Shown: in pieces, positions 7,480 through 15,770 of the stretch
Numbering within the stretch: the stretch's first letter is position 1
Layout of the letters: each line of letters starts with the position of its first letter
NCBI GenBank assembly: GCA_910585405.1
Contig: CAJUDO010000033.1
Coordinates: 1 to 28,439, forward strand
Length of the DNA: 28,439 nt
Direction: 5' to 3'
From: an uncultured Peptococcaceae bacterium
GTDB taxonomy: Bacteria > Bacillota > Peptococcia > Peptococcales > Peptococcaceae
Position numbers and translations under genes: made by a program
The notes under the pieces: generated by a model
What the model was told of the DNA's origin: nothing
The model's input: the letters and a program-made list of their open reading frames with translations, nothing else
Database searches by the model: none

Positions 7480-8499
7480 ATGAAAAAACTTTTCATTACC
7501 GGAATTACTGCTGCTGCAGTTCTCGCGACCTGCACAGCTACTGCATTCGCTGCACCATCTATAATTGTAAACAGCAATACCTTAGCCACAGACCAAGAAC
7601 CTGTCATCGTAGATTCCCGTACGCTGGTTCCTATGCGCGCAATTTTTGAGGCACTTGGCTGTGAAGTAAGATGGGATGCTGACTCAAAAACAGTTTATGC
7701 ACAAAAAGACTTGCAATATCTTTCTCTTACGATAGGAGACGATACACTCTACACCACAAAGGACACCATCTCCTTAGATGTACCGGCGCAAATCATCAAT
7801 AATCGCACCATGGTACCGCTGCGTGCTGTATCAGAAGCTTTGCAGGCTACCGTATCCTGGGATGCCGCAACAGAAACAGTGACTGTACAGAGTGCCGCCC
7901 AGGGCAGCTACCCCTATACCGTAAAGACTTACACCGAAAATCAAAATGGTGTATCACTGGATATGGCTTATCCGCAATTCACCGCTGAAACCAATGTCAA
8001 CCAAACAGTTCTTTCTGACGTGAACAAACAGCTGGCTGCTGCTTCGCACAGTCGCGCAACTGCATTGATGCAGGAACTGGCAACAGAAGAACCTCACTCT
8101 GCTACTGTGGAGGAACGCTTTGCCGTCACCTACAACAAGGGAAATTACACCTCTGTGTTATTCCAAACTGTACAGAATACTGGCGGAGCTCACCCTATGA
8201 CATTTCGTAATGGAACAATTTATGATATGACAACAGGCAAAATACAAACGGCCGCGGATATTTTAAAATGTGAGCAAAAAGAGGTCGATAAAATGGTTCT
8301 GGATGGATTCACTGCCCAAATCAACGCAAAACCGGAACTCTTTTATGAGAATGCTTTGGAAGAACTCTCGCAAGCCATTGCACATCACAGTTACAACTAT
8401 TACCTGACAGAAGACGGTTTGACCTTCTTCTTCCATCCTTATGATATTGCACCTTATGCATCAGGATTTCAGGAATTTACTGTTCCTCTGATGAAGTAA
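7480..8499 (+). CDS. secreted protein: copper-amine-oxidase-N domain plus DUF4163/DUF3298
   Basis: An exported protein of 339 residues with unknown biochemical function. Residues 1-24 form a typical signal peptide (MKKLFITG, then an Ala-rich core, cleavage after AFA). Residues about 28-135 match the copper amine oxidase N-terminal-like fold, seen as two repeats: SRTLVPMRAIFEALGCEVRWD and NRTMVPLRAVSEALQATVSWD-type units. The rest resembles the DUF4163/DUF3298 module found in RsiV-like anti-sigma proteins and peptidoglycan-associated proteins, with GGAHPMTFRNGTIYD as its signature. The ATG at 7480 has AAAGGA eight bases upstream; an ATG nine bases earlier overlaps that site and is rejected. 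It is monocistronic and convergent with argD across a shared terminator. RsiV-type lysozyme binding is a family precedent but is not shown here. Confidence 0.88.
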   Translation: MKKLFITGITAAAVLATCTATAFAAPSIIVNSNTLATDQEPVIVDSRTLVPMRAIFEALGCEVRWDADSKTVYAQKDLQYLSLTIGDDTLYTTKDTISLDVPAQIINNRTMVPLRAVSEALQATVSWDAATETVTVQSAAQGSYPYTVKTYTENQNGVSLDMAYPQFTAETNVNQTVLSDVNKQLAAASHSRATALMQELATEEPHSATVEERFAVTYNKGNYTSVLFQTVQNTGGAHPMTFRNGTIYDMTTGKIQTAADILKCEQKEVDKMVLDGFTAQINAKPELFYENALEELSQAIAHHSYNYYLTEDGLTFFFHPYDIAPYASGFQEFTVPLMK

Positions 8500-8560
8500 T
8501 AGGAGGCAGCATGTTCACTATGTAGTTTTTAGGAAAACAGGCAATTTATCATGGCAAAAT

Positions 8561-8634
8561 AAAAAAGAGAGCTTAAGTTATCCCTTCATTGGATTTGTTC
8601 AAATTCCTGAGGATATCTTAGACTCTCTTTTTTT
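8561..8634. terminator. bidirectional terminator between the DUF3298 gene and argD
   Basis: AAAAAAGAGAGC-TTAAGTTATCC pairs with GGATATCTTAGA-CTCTCTTTTTTT. T tracts are present on both strands, as expected between convergent genes. Confidence 0.75.
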
Positions 8635-8650
8635 ATGCTTATTCCACTGT

Positions 8651-9835
8651 TTATTTTGTCAGTGCCGCTTCCAGCTGTGGAATAAATTCATCAATTTCAG
8701 CTTTACTGATAACCAACGGCGGCACAAGACGCAAAACATGTTCTCCAATACTGTTTATCAGAACTCCCTGTTTTAATAATTCAGCGGCAGCTGCCTTTGA
8801 AGAACCTGCCAGCTCGCAGCCAATCATCAATCCCATACCACGTACTTCTTTTATCATGCCTGGATGTTTTTCTCCTAGTTCCCGCAGTTGCGCACGGAAA
8901 TATTCTCCCGTCTCCCGCACACCAGCAAGGAAATCATCATCCAGCAAAATACTGCAGGCAGCAAACCCTGCGGCAGTGGCAATCGGTGTGCCCCCAAAAG
9001 TAGACGCATGATCCCCTGGCTGGAAACAATCCGCTACTTCTGTTTTTGCTACAATAGCGCCCATCGGTACTCCGTTGGCAATCGCCTTCGCCAAAGAAAC
9101 AATATCCGGCTCTAAATCAAAGTTTTGAAAGCAAAATGACTTGCCGGTACGTCCCAGACCTGTCTGCACTTCATCTAGAATAAGTAAAATTCCATGCTTG
9201 CGGCAAATTGCCTGTACTCCTTGCATATATTCCTGTGTCGGCACATGAATGCCACTTTCTCCCTGAATCGGTTCCAACATCACAGCGCAGGTTTCCGGAC
9301 GAATTGCCTGCTCTAATGCGTCCAAATCCCCTAAAGGAACCGCAGAAAATCCTTCCGGCAATGGCATAAAGGGCTTTTGGTATTTTTCCTGCGCGGTAGC
9401 CGCCAATGAGCCCAATGTACGGCCATGAAAGGAATTTTTCAGCGTAATAATGTGATATTTTTCGCCCTTTCCCCACTTACGAGCCAACTTAATCGCCGCT
9501 TCATTGGCTTCAGCACCGCTGTTGCAGAAGAATGCTTTTCCCAACCCACTTTTTTCTACCAATAATTTAGCTAGCTTTACCTGATTCTCAATCCAATATA
9601 AATTGGAGCAATGCAACAGCTTTTCGCTCTGTTCCTGAATTGCTCTCACAACTGCCGGATGAGCATGGCCCAAAGAATTTACTGCAATTCCAGCCACTAA
9701 ATCCAAATAATGCTTCCCATCCAAATCCCAGACATAACAGCCTTCGCCTCTGTCAATCACAATCGGTAGCCGTCCATAGGTATTCATCACATATTTCTGT
9801 CCATCTGCAATCACTTGCTCTGTTGTCTGGCTCAT
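8651..9835 (-). CDS. argD: acetylornithine aminotransferase
   Basis: A PLP-dependent class III aminotransferase that converts N-acetylglutamate semialdehyde to N-acetylornithine; 394 residues, the normal length for ArgD. Visible features are NSGAEANEAAIKLARK at about 105-120, SFHGRT at 135-140, LDEVQTGLGRTG with Asp221 contacting the PLP ring nitrogen, and the PLP lysine Lys250 in SLAKAIANG. The start overlaps the argB stop in an ATGA, with AGGAG about ten bases upstream, so translation is likely coupled. It is the last gene of argCJBD and ends at the bidirectional terminator. A succinylornithine or GABA-type specificity is unlikely given the operon. Confidence 0.97.
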   Translation of the reverse strand: MSQTTEQVIADGQKYVMNTYGRLPIVIDRGEGCYVWDLDGKHYLDLVAGIAVNSLGHAHPAVVRAIQEQSEKLLHCSNLYWIENQVKLAKLLVEKSGLGKAFFCNSGAEANEAAIKLARKWGKGEKYHIITLKNSFHGRTLGSLAATAQEKYQKPFMPLPEGFSAVPLGDLDALEQAIRPETCAVMLEPIQGESGIHVPTQEYMQGVQAICRKHGILLILDEVQTGLGRTGKSFCFQNFDLEPDIVSLAKAIANGVPMGAIVAKTEVADCFQPGDHASTFGGTPIATAAGFAACSILLDDDFLAGVRETGEYFRAQLRELGEKHPGMIKEVRGMGLMIGCELAGSSKAAAAELLKQGVLINSIGEHVLRLVPPLVISKAEIDEFIPQLEAALTK

Positions 9836-10710
9836 TTTATCTCGGCTCCTTTTACTACCATAGTACCAATCCCCTCATCAGTAAACAGCTCCAAGAGCAT
9901 ACTGTGCTCCAAGCATCCATCTACAATGTGTACGCTGTTTACCCCGCCGCGAATAGCCTCTATGCAGCAGTCCACTTTAGGAATCATTCCGCCACGAATG
10001 ACACCTTTTTTCTTATAATCTTCTGCTTTTTCAAAATCCAAAACAGAAATCACATTGTCATTGTCATCCTGTACTCCATTAATATCCGTGAGCAGGAACA
10101 TTTTATCTGCTTTCAGACTAGCTGCAATACTGCCAGCAGCAGAATCAGCATTGATGTTATAAACTTGCCCCATTTCATCGCAGCCAATAGGAGAAATTAC
10201 CGGAATATAATCATGAGCAATCGCCTGATTAATCAGTTCCGCATCAATACCGCTTACTTCTCCCACAAACCCTAAATCTATTTCCTCTCCATCTACAACC
10301 ATTTCTTTTTTATGCGCTGTAATTGTACCGCCATCCACACCACTGATGCCCATGGCTTTGCCACCTAGTTTTTGAATCATGGCTACGATTTCCTGATTGA
10401 TGCGTCCCACCAGAACCATCTGCGCAACTTCCATGGTATCCTTGTCTGTCACACGCAGACCGTTGACAAACTCAGGCTCACCACCATTTTTTTCAACCCA
10501 ATAATTGATTGCAGGACCACCACCATGCACAATCACTGGGTTGATTCCTACAAATTTCATCAGCACAATATCAGAAATTACTTTTTCTTTCATAATTTCA
10601 TTGTGCATAGCATGACCGCCATATTTGATTACCACCGTTTTTCCAGAGAATTTTTTAATATATGGCAGTGCTTCCACCAATACCTGCGCTGTTTTCATTG
10701 CCTTTTCCAA
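9832..10710 (-). CDS. argB: acetylglutamate kinase
   Basis: Phosphorylates N-acetylglutamate, the second step of arginine synthesis; 292 residues, typical of the hexameric, arginine-inhibited type with an N-terminal extension. Motifs are VIKYGGHAM (phosphate binding), VIVHGGGPAIN (substrate loop), NINADSAAGSIAASL, LLTDINGV, and the terminal RGGMIPKVDCC. The likely start is TTG at 10710, with AGGGG eight bases upstream. An ATG four codons later has only a closely placed AAGG. A 119 bp gap separates it from argJ, the largest gap inside the operon. Feedback inhibition by arginine is inferred from the extension, not demonstrated. Confidence 0.96.
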   Translation of the reverse strand: MEKAMKTAQVLVEALPYIKKFSGKTVVIKYGGHAMHNEIMKEKVISDIVLMKFVGINPVIVHGGGPAINYWVEKNGGEPEFVNGLRVTDKDTMEVAQMVLVGRINQEIVAMIQKLGGKAMGISGVDGGTITAHKKEMVVDGEEIDLGFVGEVSGIDAELINQAIAHDYIPVISPIGCDEMGQVYNINADSAAGSIAASLKADKMFLLTDINGVQDDNDNVISVLDFEKAEDYKKKGVIRGGMIPKVDCCIEAIRGGVNSVHIVDGCLEHSMLLELFTDEGIGTMVVKGAEIK

Positions 10711-10829
10711 AAGATCAACCCCTAAATTTATATATTTTTAATAATGATACAATTTTTCATCTGATAGTTTATCTGCGGTGCCGATAACAGCTCTCTGTCA
10801 CCCGTTGTCACAAAATCCGTACTGCAGCC

Positions 10830-12035
10830 TCAGCTTCTGTAATCAGCATTAATTTTTACATAATCATATGTCAGATCACAGCCCCATGCAGTGGCCTCGG
10901 CCTCACCCATATTGAACTTCACTAAAATTTTTACCTTTTTTTGTTTTAGGGTTTCTGTTGCCTTTGCTTCGTCAAATTCCAATCCCATACCATTTTGTGC
11001 TACCTGTACATCACCGATAAAAATGTTTACTTTTTCAGGATCAAACTGCGCGCCCGAATATCCCGCCGCGCAAGCAATCCGTCCCCAGTTGGCATCATTC
11101 CCGTAAATGGCCGTTTTCACCAGACTGGAAGCAATAATGGCTTTAGCTGCTAAGCGCGCATCCGCTCTGCTCACTGCACCCATTACAGTACATTCCACCA
11201 ATTTGGTTGCGCCTTCACCGTCTCCAGCAATTTTTTGTGCCATCGCGATACAGATTTCCCGCAGTGCTTGTTTGAACGCGGGGAAATCCGGACTGGATTC
11301 GGTGAGCAGTTCATTACCCGCCTGTCCATTTGCCAAAATCACAACCATATCGTTTGTGCTGGTATCCCCATCTACAGAAACCATGTTGAAGCTATCGTCG
11401 ATATTTGTTTTGAACGCTGCCTGCAAAGCTTTATTGTCAATATTTACATCTGTAGTAATAAAGCCTAACATAGTGGCCATATTGGGATGAATCATTCCAG
11501 AGCCCTTAGCCATCGCACCAATCGTTACTACTTTGCCGTCAATACGCAACTGCACCGCCATCTCCTTACAGACGGTATCCGTTGTCATAATCGCCTTTGC
11601 CGCATCATGACCGCCATCGGCATACAGTGCCTTGCTCACTTTTTCCACACCGGCCTTTAATTTTTCCATTGGCAAGGGCATTCCAATCACACCAGTAGAA
11701 GCTACTACAACATCATCTTTAGCAATTCCCAGTGCTTCCGCAGTCCAATCAGACATCTGCCGTGCCTGCTCCATGCCCTTCGTCCCCATTCCGGCATTGG
11801 CAATACCGCTGTTCACTACAATAGCCTGTGCAGTTCCATTGGCTATATTCTGCTCCGTCACCTGCAAGGGCGCTGCCTTAAACTTGTTCAACGTATATAC
11901 CGCTGCCGCCTGCGCTGGTACCTTTGAATAAACGATAGTCAAATCGCTGCGTCCAATATATTTAATTTCTGCGGCTACAGCTGCGGCAGTAAACCCTCGT
12001 GGACTGGTCACAGAACCATTTTCCAATATATTCAT
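10830..12035 (-). CDS. argJ: bifunctional glutamate N-acetyltransferase / amino-acid acetyltransferase
   Basis: Transfers the acetyl group from N-acetylornithine back to glutamate; 401 residues, typical of the family. The protein is an autoprocessing Ntn-type enzyme: the nucleophile is Thr188 in MIHPNMATMLGF, preceded by the conserved AKGSGMIHP. The oxyanion pair TG is at 114-115 (VVASTGVIG). The usual NSGNANA signature reads NSGIANAGMG here, a mild variant. The start has AAGGAG nine bases upstream and follows the argC stop by 22 bp. Whether it is mono- or bifunctional (also using acetyl-CoA) cannot be read from sequence; the lack of a nearby argA favours bifunctional. Confidence 0.96.
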   Translation of the reverse strand: MNILENGSVTSPRGFTAAAVAAEIKYIGRSDLTIVYSKVPAQAAAVYTLNKFKAAPLQVTEQNIANGTAQAIVVNSGIANAGMGTKGMEQARQMSDWTAEALGIAKDDVVVASTGVIGMPLPMEKLKAGVEKVSKALYADGGHDAAKAIMTTDTVCKEMAVQLRIDGKVVTIGAMAKGSGMIHPNMATMLGFITTDVNIDNKALQAAFKTNIDDSFNMVSVDGDTSTNDMVVILANGQAGNELLTESSPDFPAFKQALREICIAMAQKIAGDGEGATKLVECTVMGAVSRADARLAAKAIIASSLVKTAIYGNDANWGRIACAAGYSGAQFDPEKVNIFIGDVQVAQNGMGLEFDEAKATETLKQKKVKILVKFNMGEAEATAWGCDLTYDYVKINADYRS

Positions 12036-12057
12036 TCTATTCTCTCCTTTTATGACA

Positions 12058-13101
12058 TTACGGATACATTACACCATAACGCAAACCCATTCCTTCATCC
12101 AGCCCCGTCAGTAGATTCATATTCTGAATTGCCTGACCGCAGGCTCCTTTTACCAGGTTGTCAATACAGGACACCACCACGATTCGTTTGGTGCGCCCAT
12201 CCCAAATGGGTACCATATCACAATAATTTGAGCCTTGTACCAGCTTCGTGCATGGCATATCATCTTTGCTGCGCACACGTACAAATTCTTCTCCATCATA
12301 CATCTCATGGTAAGCTGCTTCCAACAGTTCCTGGGTCAAGTCTGTTTTTGTTGCCTGCATGGTAATGGTGGATAAAATTCCTCTGTTTAACGGTACCAGA
12401 TGAGGATTAAAACTAATAAGCAATGGATGTCCCGCCAAAGCACTCAGTTCTTGCTCAATTTCCGGCGTATGACGATGAGCCGCTACCTTATATGCGGACA
12501 GATTGTCATTACAGTCAGGGAAATGGGTATTCTGTGTTAAACTTTTTCCCGATCCAGTCACACCGGACTTACTGTCACAAACAATCGTGTCCAGTTTCAC
12601 CCAGCCTTTTTTCAAAAGTGGCGCCAATCCCAAAATAATACTGGTAGGATAGCAGCCAGGGTTTGCTATCAATTGTTGTCCTTTAATTTTCTCCCGGTAA
12701 AGCTCCGGCAAACCATATACAATATCCGGTAATACTTCCGGCCAAGCATGTTCTGCGCCATACCAGGTCTGATAGGTTTCGTAATCGCGCAGACGGAAAT
12801 CCGCCCCTAAATCAATCACTTTTTTGCCCATAGCAACCAGTTCTTTCGCCATAGCGGAAGACGCACCGTGAGGCAATGCCAAAAATACAACATCACATTG
12901 TGCATAATTTTCCGCTTTAATTTCACATTCCACTAAATTCATATATTCAAACAGCTGTCGGTGCACCACAGATACCGGATTCCCCACATTGCTGCGGGAT
13001 GATGCCGCCACAATCTTCACTTCCGGATGGTTCAGCAATAGACGAATCAATTCCCCGCCTGTGTAACCGGTCACACCTACAATCCCAACTTTTACAGTCA
13101 T
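12058..13101 (-). CDS. argC: N-acetyl-gamma-glutamyl-phosphate reductase
   Basis: NADPH-dependent reduction of N-acetylglutamyl phosphate to the semialdehyde; 347 residues, a type 1 ArgC. The dinucleotide-binding loop is GVTGYTGGEL at 9-18, and the catalytic cysteine is Cys150 in LIANPGCYPTS. AAHRHTPEIEQEL later carries a catalytic histidine. The start has AGGAGG eight bases upstream. It is the first gene of argCJBD. The promoter and a palindromic ArgR-type box lie 30-60 bp upstream, so the operon is expected to be repressed by arginine. Confidence 0.97.
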   Translation of the reverse strand: MTVKVGIVGVTGYTGGELIRLLLNHPEVKIVAASSRSNVGNPVSVVHRQLFEYMNLVECEIKAENYAQCDVVFLALPHGASSAMAKELVAMGKKVIDLGADFRLRDYETYQTWYGAEHAWPEVLPDIVYGLPELYREKIKGQQLIANPGCYPTSIILGLAPLLKKGWVKLDTIVCDSKSGVTGSGKSLTQNTHFPDCNDNLSAYKVAAHRHTPEIEQELSALAGHPLLISFNPHLVPLNRGILSTITMQATKTDLTQELLEAAYHEMYDGEEFVRVRSKDDMPCTKLVQGSNYCDMVPIWDGRTKRIVVVSCIDNLVKGACGQAIQNMNLLTGLDEGMGLRYGVMYP

Positions 13102-13132
13102 ATTCTTTCCCTCCTTGGAAAATATAAAAATA

Positions 13133-13161
13133 AGTATACATCTTTATGCATAATCATGCAA
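13133..13161 (-). promoter_or_regulatory. promoter of argCJBD
   Basis: On the minus strand TTGCAT (13156-13161), exactly 17 bases, TATACT (13133-13138). It lies 32 bp upstream of argC. The -35 and spacer are covered by the operator palindrome. Confidence 0.7.
13147..13160. promoter_or_regulatory. candidate ArgR operator (ARG box)
   Basis: TGCAT-AATC-ATGCA, a perfect 5+5 palindrome with a four-base centre, has the layout of the ARG half-site pair TGAAT-N4-ATTCA, with one changed base in each arm. It overlaps the -35 and spacer of the arg promoter, where binding would block RNA polymerase. The family link is an inference from position and symmetry. Confidence 0.5.
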
Positions 13162-13265
13162 GAAGATTTCTCCATCTTTTTGAAAGAATTTACATTATTT
13201 ATAGATTCTCTTGTTCTCCTAAAATATCCCGCATTTCTCTTTCTGGCATATAGTAAGAATGTCCC

Positions 13266-13294
13266 TTGCATCTAAGCCAGTTTCGCAGTATTAT
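13266..13294 (+). promoter_or_regulatory. promoter of cinA
   Basis: TTGCAT (13266-13271), 17 bases, TATTAT (13289-13294), 65 bp upstream of cinA. A perfect TATAAT also occurs at 13297-13302, without a -35 at the right distance. Confidence 0.5.
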
Positions 13295-13359
13295 TTTATA
13301 ATACTAAGAAGAAAATTACAATGGGTATCCGCAAATAAGACCAACAGGAGGAATTTTTT

Positions 13360-14622
13360 ATGAATGCAGAAATTTTATGCATTGGCACAGAATTACTTTT
13401 AGGCAATGTCGTCAACACCAACGCCACCTATCTCTCTCAGCAATTGGCGCGGCTGGGCATTTCAGTATACCACCACAGCGTTGTCGGGGACAACGCCCAA
13501 CGTTTAGCAGATGCATTGCGTATTGCCTTTCAGCGTGCCGACCTGGTAATCACTACTGGAGGTTTGGGGCCTACGTATGATGACTTATCCAAAGAAACCA
13601 TCGCCAGCTATTTTCACCGTCCTTTGGTACTCCACCAGCCATCTTTGGACAATCTCCACGCATTTTATGCCAGTAGAGCCCGTAAAATCACACCTAACAA
13701 TGAAAAGCAGGCCTATCAACCTGAAGGAGCTATAGTTTTTACCAATCATAGCGGTACAGCACCGGGAGCTGCCATTGAAGAAAACGGCAAGATAGCTATT
13801 ATGCTGCCTGGTCCACCCAGAGAAGTAAAATTGATGTTTGAACGAGAAGTACTGCCTTACCTACAAAAATTTTCTGATCATATCATTGTTTCTCGCAATC
13901 TGCAACTATTTGGCATCGGAGAATCTCAAGTGGAAGCCCTTTTAAAAGAAATTATGATTCAAAACACCAATCCAACATTAGCTCCCTACGCCAAGGAAGG
14001 CGAAGTGAATCTGCGCATTACAGCCTCTGCATCCTCTGCCGAAGAAGGCTATGCTATGATGGAGCCATTGATGGAGCAAATCAACCAGGTAGCAGGAAAC
14101 TATATTTATGGTATTGACGTGCCCGATTTACAAACTGCTTTAGTGAACTATCTTTTAGAACACCATATCACCGTTTCAGCGGCAGAAAGCTGCACTGGCG
14201 GGCTAGTGTCCAAGTCCATCACTGACATTGCCGGATGCTCAGATATTTATCCCGGCGGTGTATGCTCCTACTCTAACGAAATGAAAATGAAATGGCTGAA
14301 CGTACAAGCCTCTACGTTAGAAACTCACGGCGCAGTATCAAATGAAACCGCTCTGGAAATGGCCCAGGGAATTCGCTTTGCCACTGGCTCCGATCTAGCC
14401 GTCAGCACTACCGGTGTTGCCGGTCCTGGCGGCGGTAGCGCAGAAAAACCGGTAGGCTTGGTATATGTCGCAGTTGTCGGAGAGAACTATCAACATGTAG
14501 AAAAGCTCAACATTTCTTACGGAGAACAGACCACCCGCGCCATGATTCGGCAGCGCGCTACCAAAAACGCATTGTACCAATTGCTGCAAGCTGCTAAAGC
14601 AATTTCCCAAACAAATCAATAA
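13360..14622 (+). CDS. cinA: CinA family protein, nicotinamide-nucleotide amidase
   Basis: A two-domain cytosolic protein of 420 residues. The N-terminal half is a MoCF/COG1058 domain (GTELLLGNVVNTNATYLSQQ and TTGGLGPTYDDLSKE), linked in characterised homologues to ADP-ribose pyrophosphatase activity. The C-terminal half (from about 255) is the CinA/PncC deamidase domain that turns NMN into NaMN, with AAESCTGGLVSKSITDIAG and STTGVAGPGGGSAEKPVG. Both domains look intact. The start has AGGAGG eight bases upstream. The gene is divergent from argC and followed by about 300 bp without a clear gene. In other Bacillota cinA often lies beside recA; that is not the case here. Confidence 0.95.
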   Translation: MNAEILCIGTELLLGNVVNTNATYLSQQLARLGISVYHHSVVGDNAQRLADALRIAFQRADLVITTGGLGPTYDDLSKETIASYFHRPLVLHQPSLDNLHAFYASRARKITPNNEKQAYQPEGAIVFTNHSGTAPGAAIEENGKIAIMLPGPPREVKLMFEREVLPYLQKFSDHIIVSRNLQLFGIGESQVEALLKEIMIQNTNPTLAPYAKEGEVNLRITASASSAEEGYAMMEPLMEQINQVAGNYIYGIDVPDLQTALVNYLLEHHITVSAAESCTGGLVSKSITDIAGCSDIYPGGVCSYSNEMKMKWLNVQASTLETHGAVSNETALEMAQGIRFATGSDLAVSTTGVAGPGGGSAEKPVGLVYVAVVGENYQHVEKLNISYGEQTTRAMIRQRATKNALYQLLQAAKAISQTNQ

Positions 14623-14924
14623 AACAGCTCTGGTTTATAAACAGTGCAAACGCGGCGTTTCTCGCTTCTATTACAGAAAACAGGGACGCTGCGTTTTCTG
14701 CCCCATGCTGCACGCCAAAGAAAAAAACTTTGCAGGACATTCTCTGGCCCTTTTGTGATACTACTTCTTTCACAGCCTGCGCTCCGCAATGTTTTACTGA
14801 AAAATTTAAGCACACTTTTCTTTTCCCTTCTGTGAAAAAATTTTAGCGCTACAAAAATGAAGATATTTTACAAGACGTTCTGTGATTCTGGAGGTACAAT
14901 TGATGTGAAAAGGAGCGAAAGCAC
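14623..14924. other. intergenic region with nested inverted repeats
   Basis: About 300 bp without a supportable gene. Two mutually exclusive hairpins can be drawn: AAACGCGGCGTTTCT (from 14648) with AGGGACGCTGCGTTTT (to 14697), or AGAAAAC/GTTTTCT (14676-14700). Either may end cinA transcripts. A minus-strand reading frame of about 70 codons covers 14594-14815, but it overlaps the cinA end and shows no family features. Confidence 0.4.
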
Positions 14925-14928
14925 ATGA
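14905..14928 (+). CDS. possible 7-codon leader peptide ahead of araC
   Basis: A GGAGG (14890-14894) is followed after 10 bases by GTG and the frame VKRSEST, ending in a TGA that overlaps the araC start as ATGA. The same site also serves an ATG-TGA start-stop at 14903-14908. The AAGGAG used by araC lies inside this tiny frame. It may couple or dampen translation of the regulator, or be chance. Confidence 0.25.
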   Translation: MKRSEST

Positions 14929-15770
14929 AGAGAGAAACAAGGACGGTAATTTATGATGAGGAATTAAGAATAGAAGCCTACCGTTTTGAAGGTATTGTGC
15001 AGCCCTTCCCCAATCATTTCCATGAACATTATGTAATCGGGTTTGTCGAAAACGGTCAGCGCATCCTATCCTGTAAGCATAAAAAATACTACATAGAAAA
15101 GGACAATGTCGTGCTTTTCAACCCGGGTGATAACCATGCGTGTGTTCAAAATGACGGAGGAACTTTTGATTATCGTGGTTTTCATATTTCCAAAAATATT
15201 ATGCTTGAACTAGCAGAAGAAGTAACAGGGAAACGGGAGCTTCCCGGATTTTCCTCAAACGTCATTTATAATGAAGAAATTACCTGTTATCTGTACCCGC
15301 TTCACAAAATGGTAATGAATGGCACCGCTGATTTTGGAAAAGAAGAAAATCTCTTATTCCTTATCTCCGCACTGATACAGAATTATGGACAGCCCTTTGA
15401 AAGCTGCGTGCCCGAATGCCAGCAGGAAATTGAAAAAGCCTGCGAGTTTATCCGGCAACATTTTCACGAACGGATTTACCTAGACCAGATCTGCCGTTAT
15501 GCCGGCTTGAGTAAATCCACCCTATTGCGGGCGTTTACAAAATCGAAAGGTATCACGCCGTACCGGTATTTGGAAACCATCCGCATCAACGAGGCAAAAG
15601 CATTGCTGGGAAAAGGTGTGCAGCCCATAGAAGCCGCCATGCAGACAGGCTTTTCAGACCAAAGTCATCTCACAAATTATTTCAATCGTTTCATCGGGCT
15701 TTCCCCCGGTGTTTATCGCGATATATTTTTTGATAAAAATAAGCACGAGGAGTGGCAAGATGAAAAATAA
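14925..15770 (+). CDS. AraC family transcriptional regulator with cupin sensor domain
   Basis: A DNA-binding regulator of 281 residues. The N-terminal half is an AraC-type cupin with a histidine cluster, PNHFHEHYVIGF at 29-40, and FNPGDNHAC at 65-73. The C-terminal 100 residues form the two helix-turn-helix motifs: YLDQICRYAGLSKSTLLRAF at 185-204 and IEAAMQTGFSDQSHLTNYF at 235-253, followed by the conserved GLSPGVYR. The start has AAGGAG nine bases upstream. Its last codons overlap the start of the EamA transporter, so the transporter is its most likely target and the pair forms an operon. The ligand is unknown. Confidence 0.95.
   Translation: MKRETRTVIYDEELRIEAYRFEGIVQPFPNHFHEHYVIGFVENGQRILSCKHKKYYIEKDNVVLFNPGDNHACVQNDGGTFDYRGFHISKNIMLELAEEVTGKRELPGFSSNVIYNEEITCYLYPLHKMVMNGTADFGKEENLLFLISALIQNYGQPFESCVPECQQEIEKACEFIRQHFHERIYLDQICRYAGLSKSTLLRAFTKSKGITPYRYLETIRINEAKALLGKGVQPIEAAMQTGFSDQSHLTNYFNRFIGLSPGVYRDIFFDKNKHEEWQDEK

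Noticed and set aside
9640..10275. Plus-strand frame of 211 codons over argD/argB
   Set aside because: Antisense shadow of two firmly identified genes; no family features.
10711..10829. Gap between argJ and argB as a T-box or attenuator
   Set aside because: It contains a GAGAGCTG stretch and a weak GGTG/CACC pairing, but no T-box antiterminator sequence and too little length.
14594..14815. Minus-strand frame of 73 codons after cinA
   Set aside because: It overlaps the cinA end, has no ribosome binding site and no recognisable domain; the DNA is better explained as hairpin-forming intergenic sequence.
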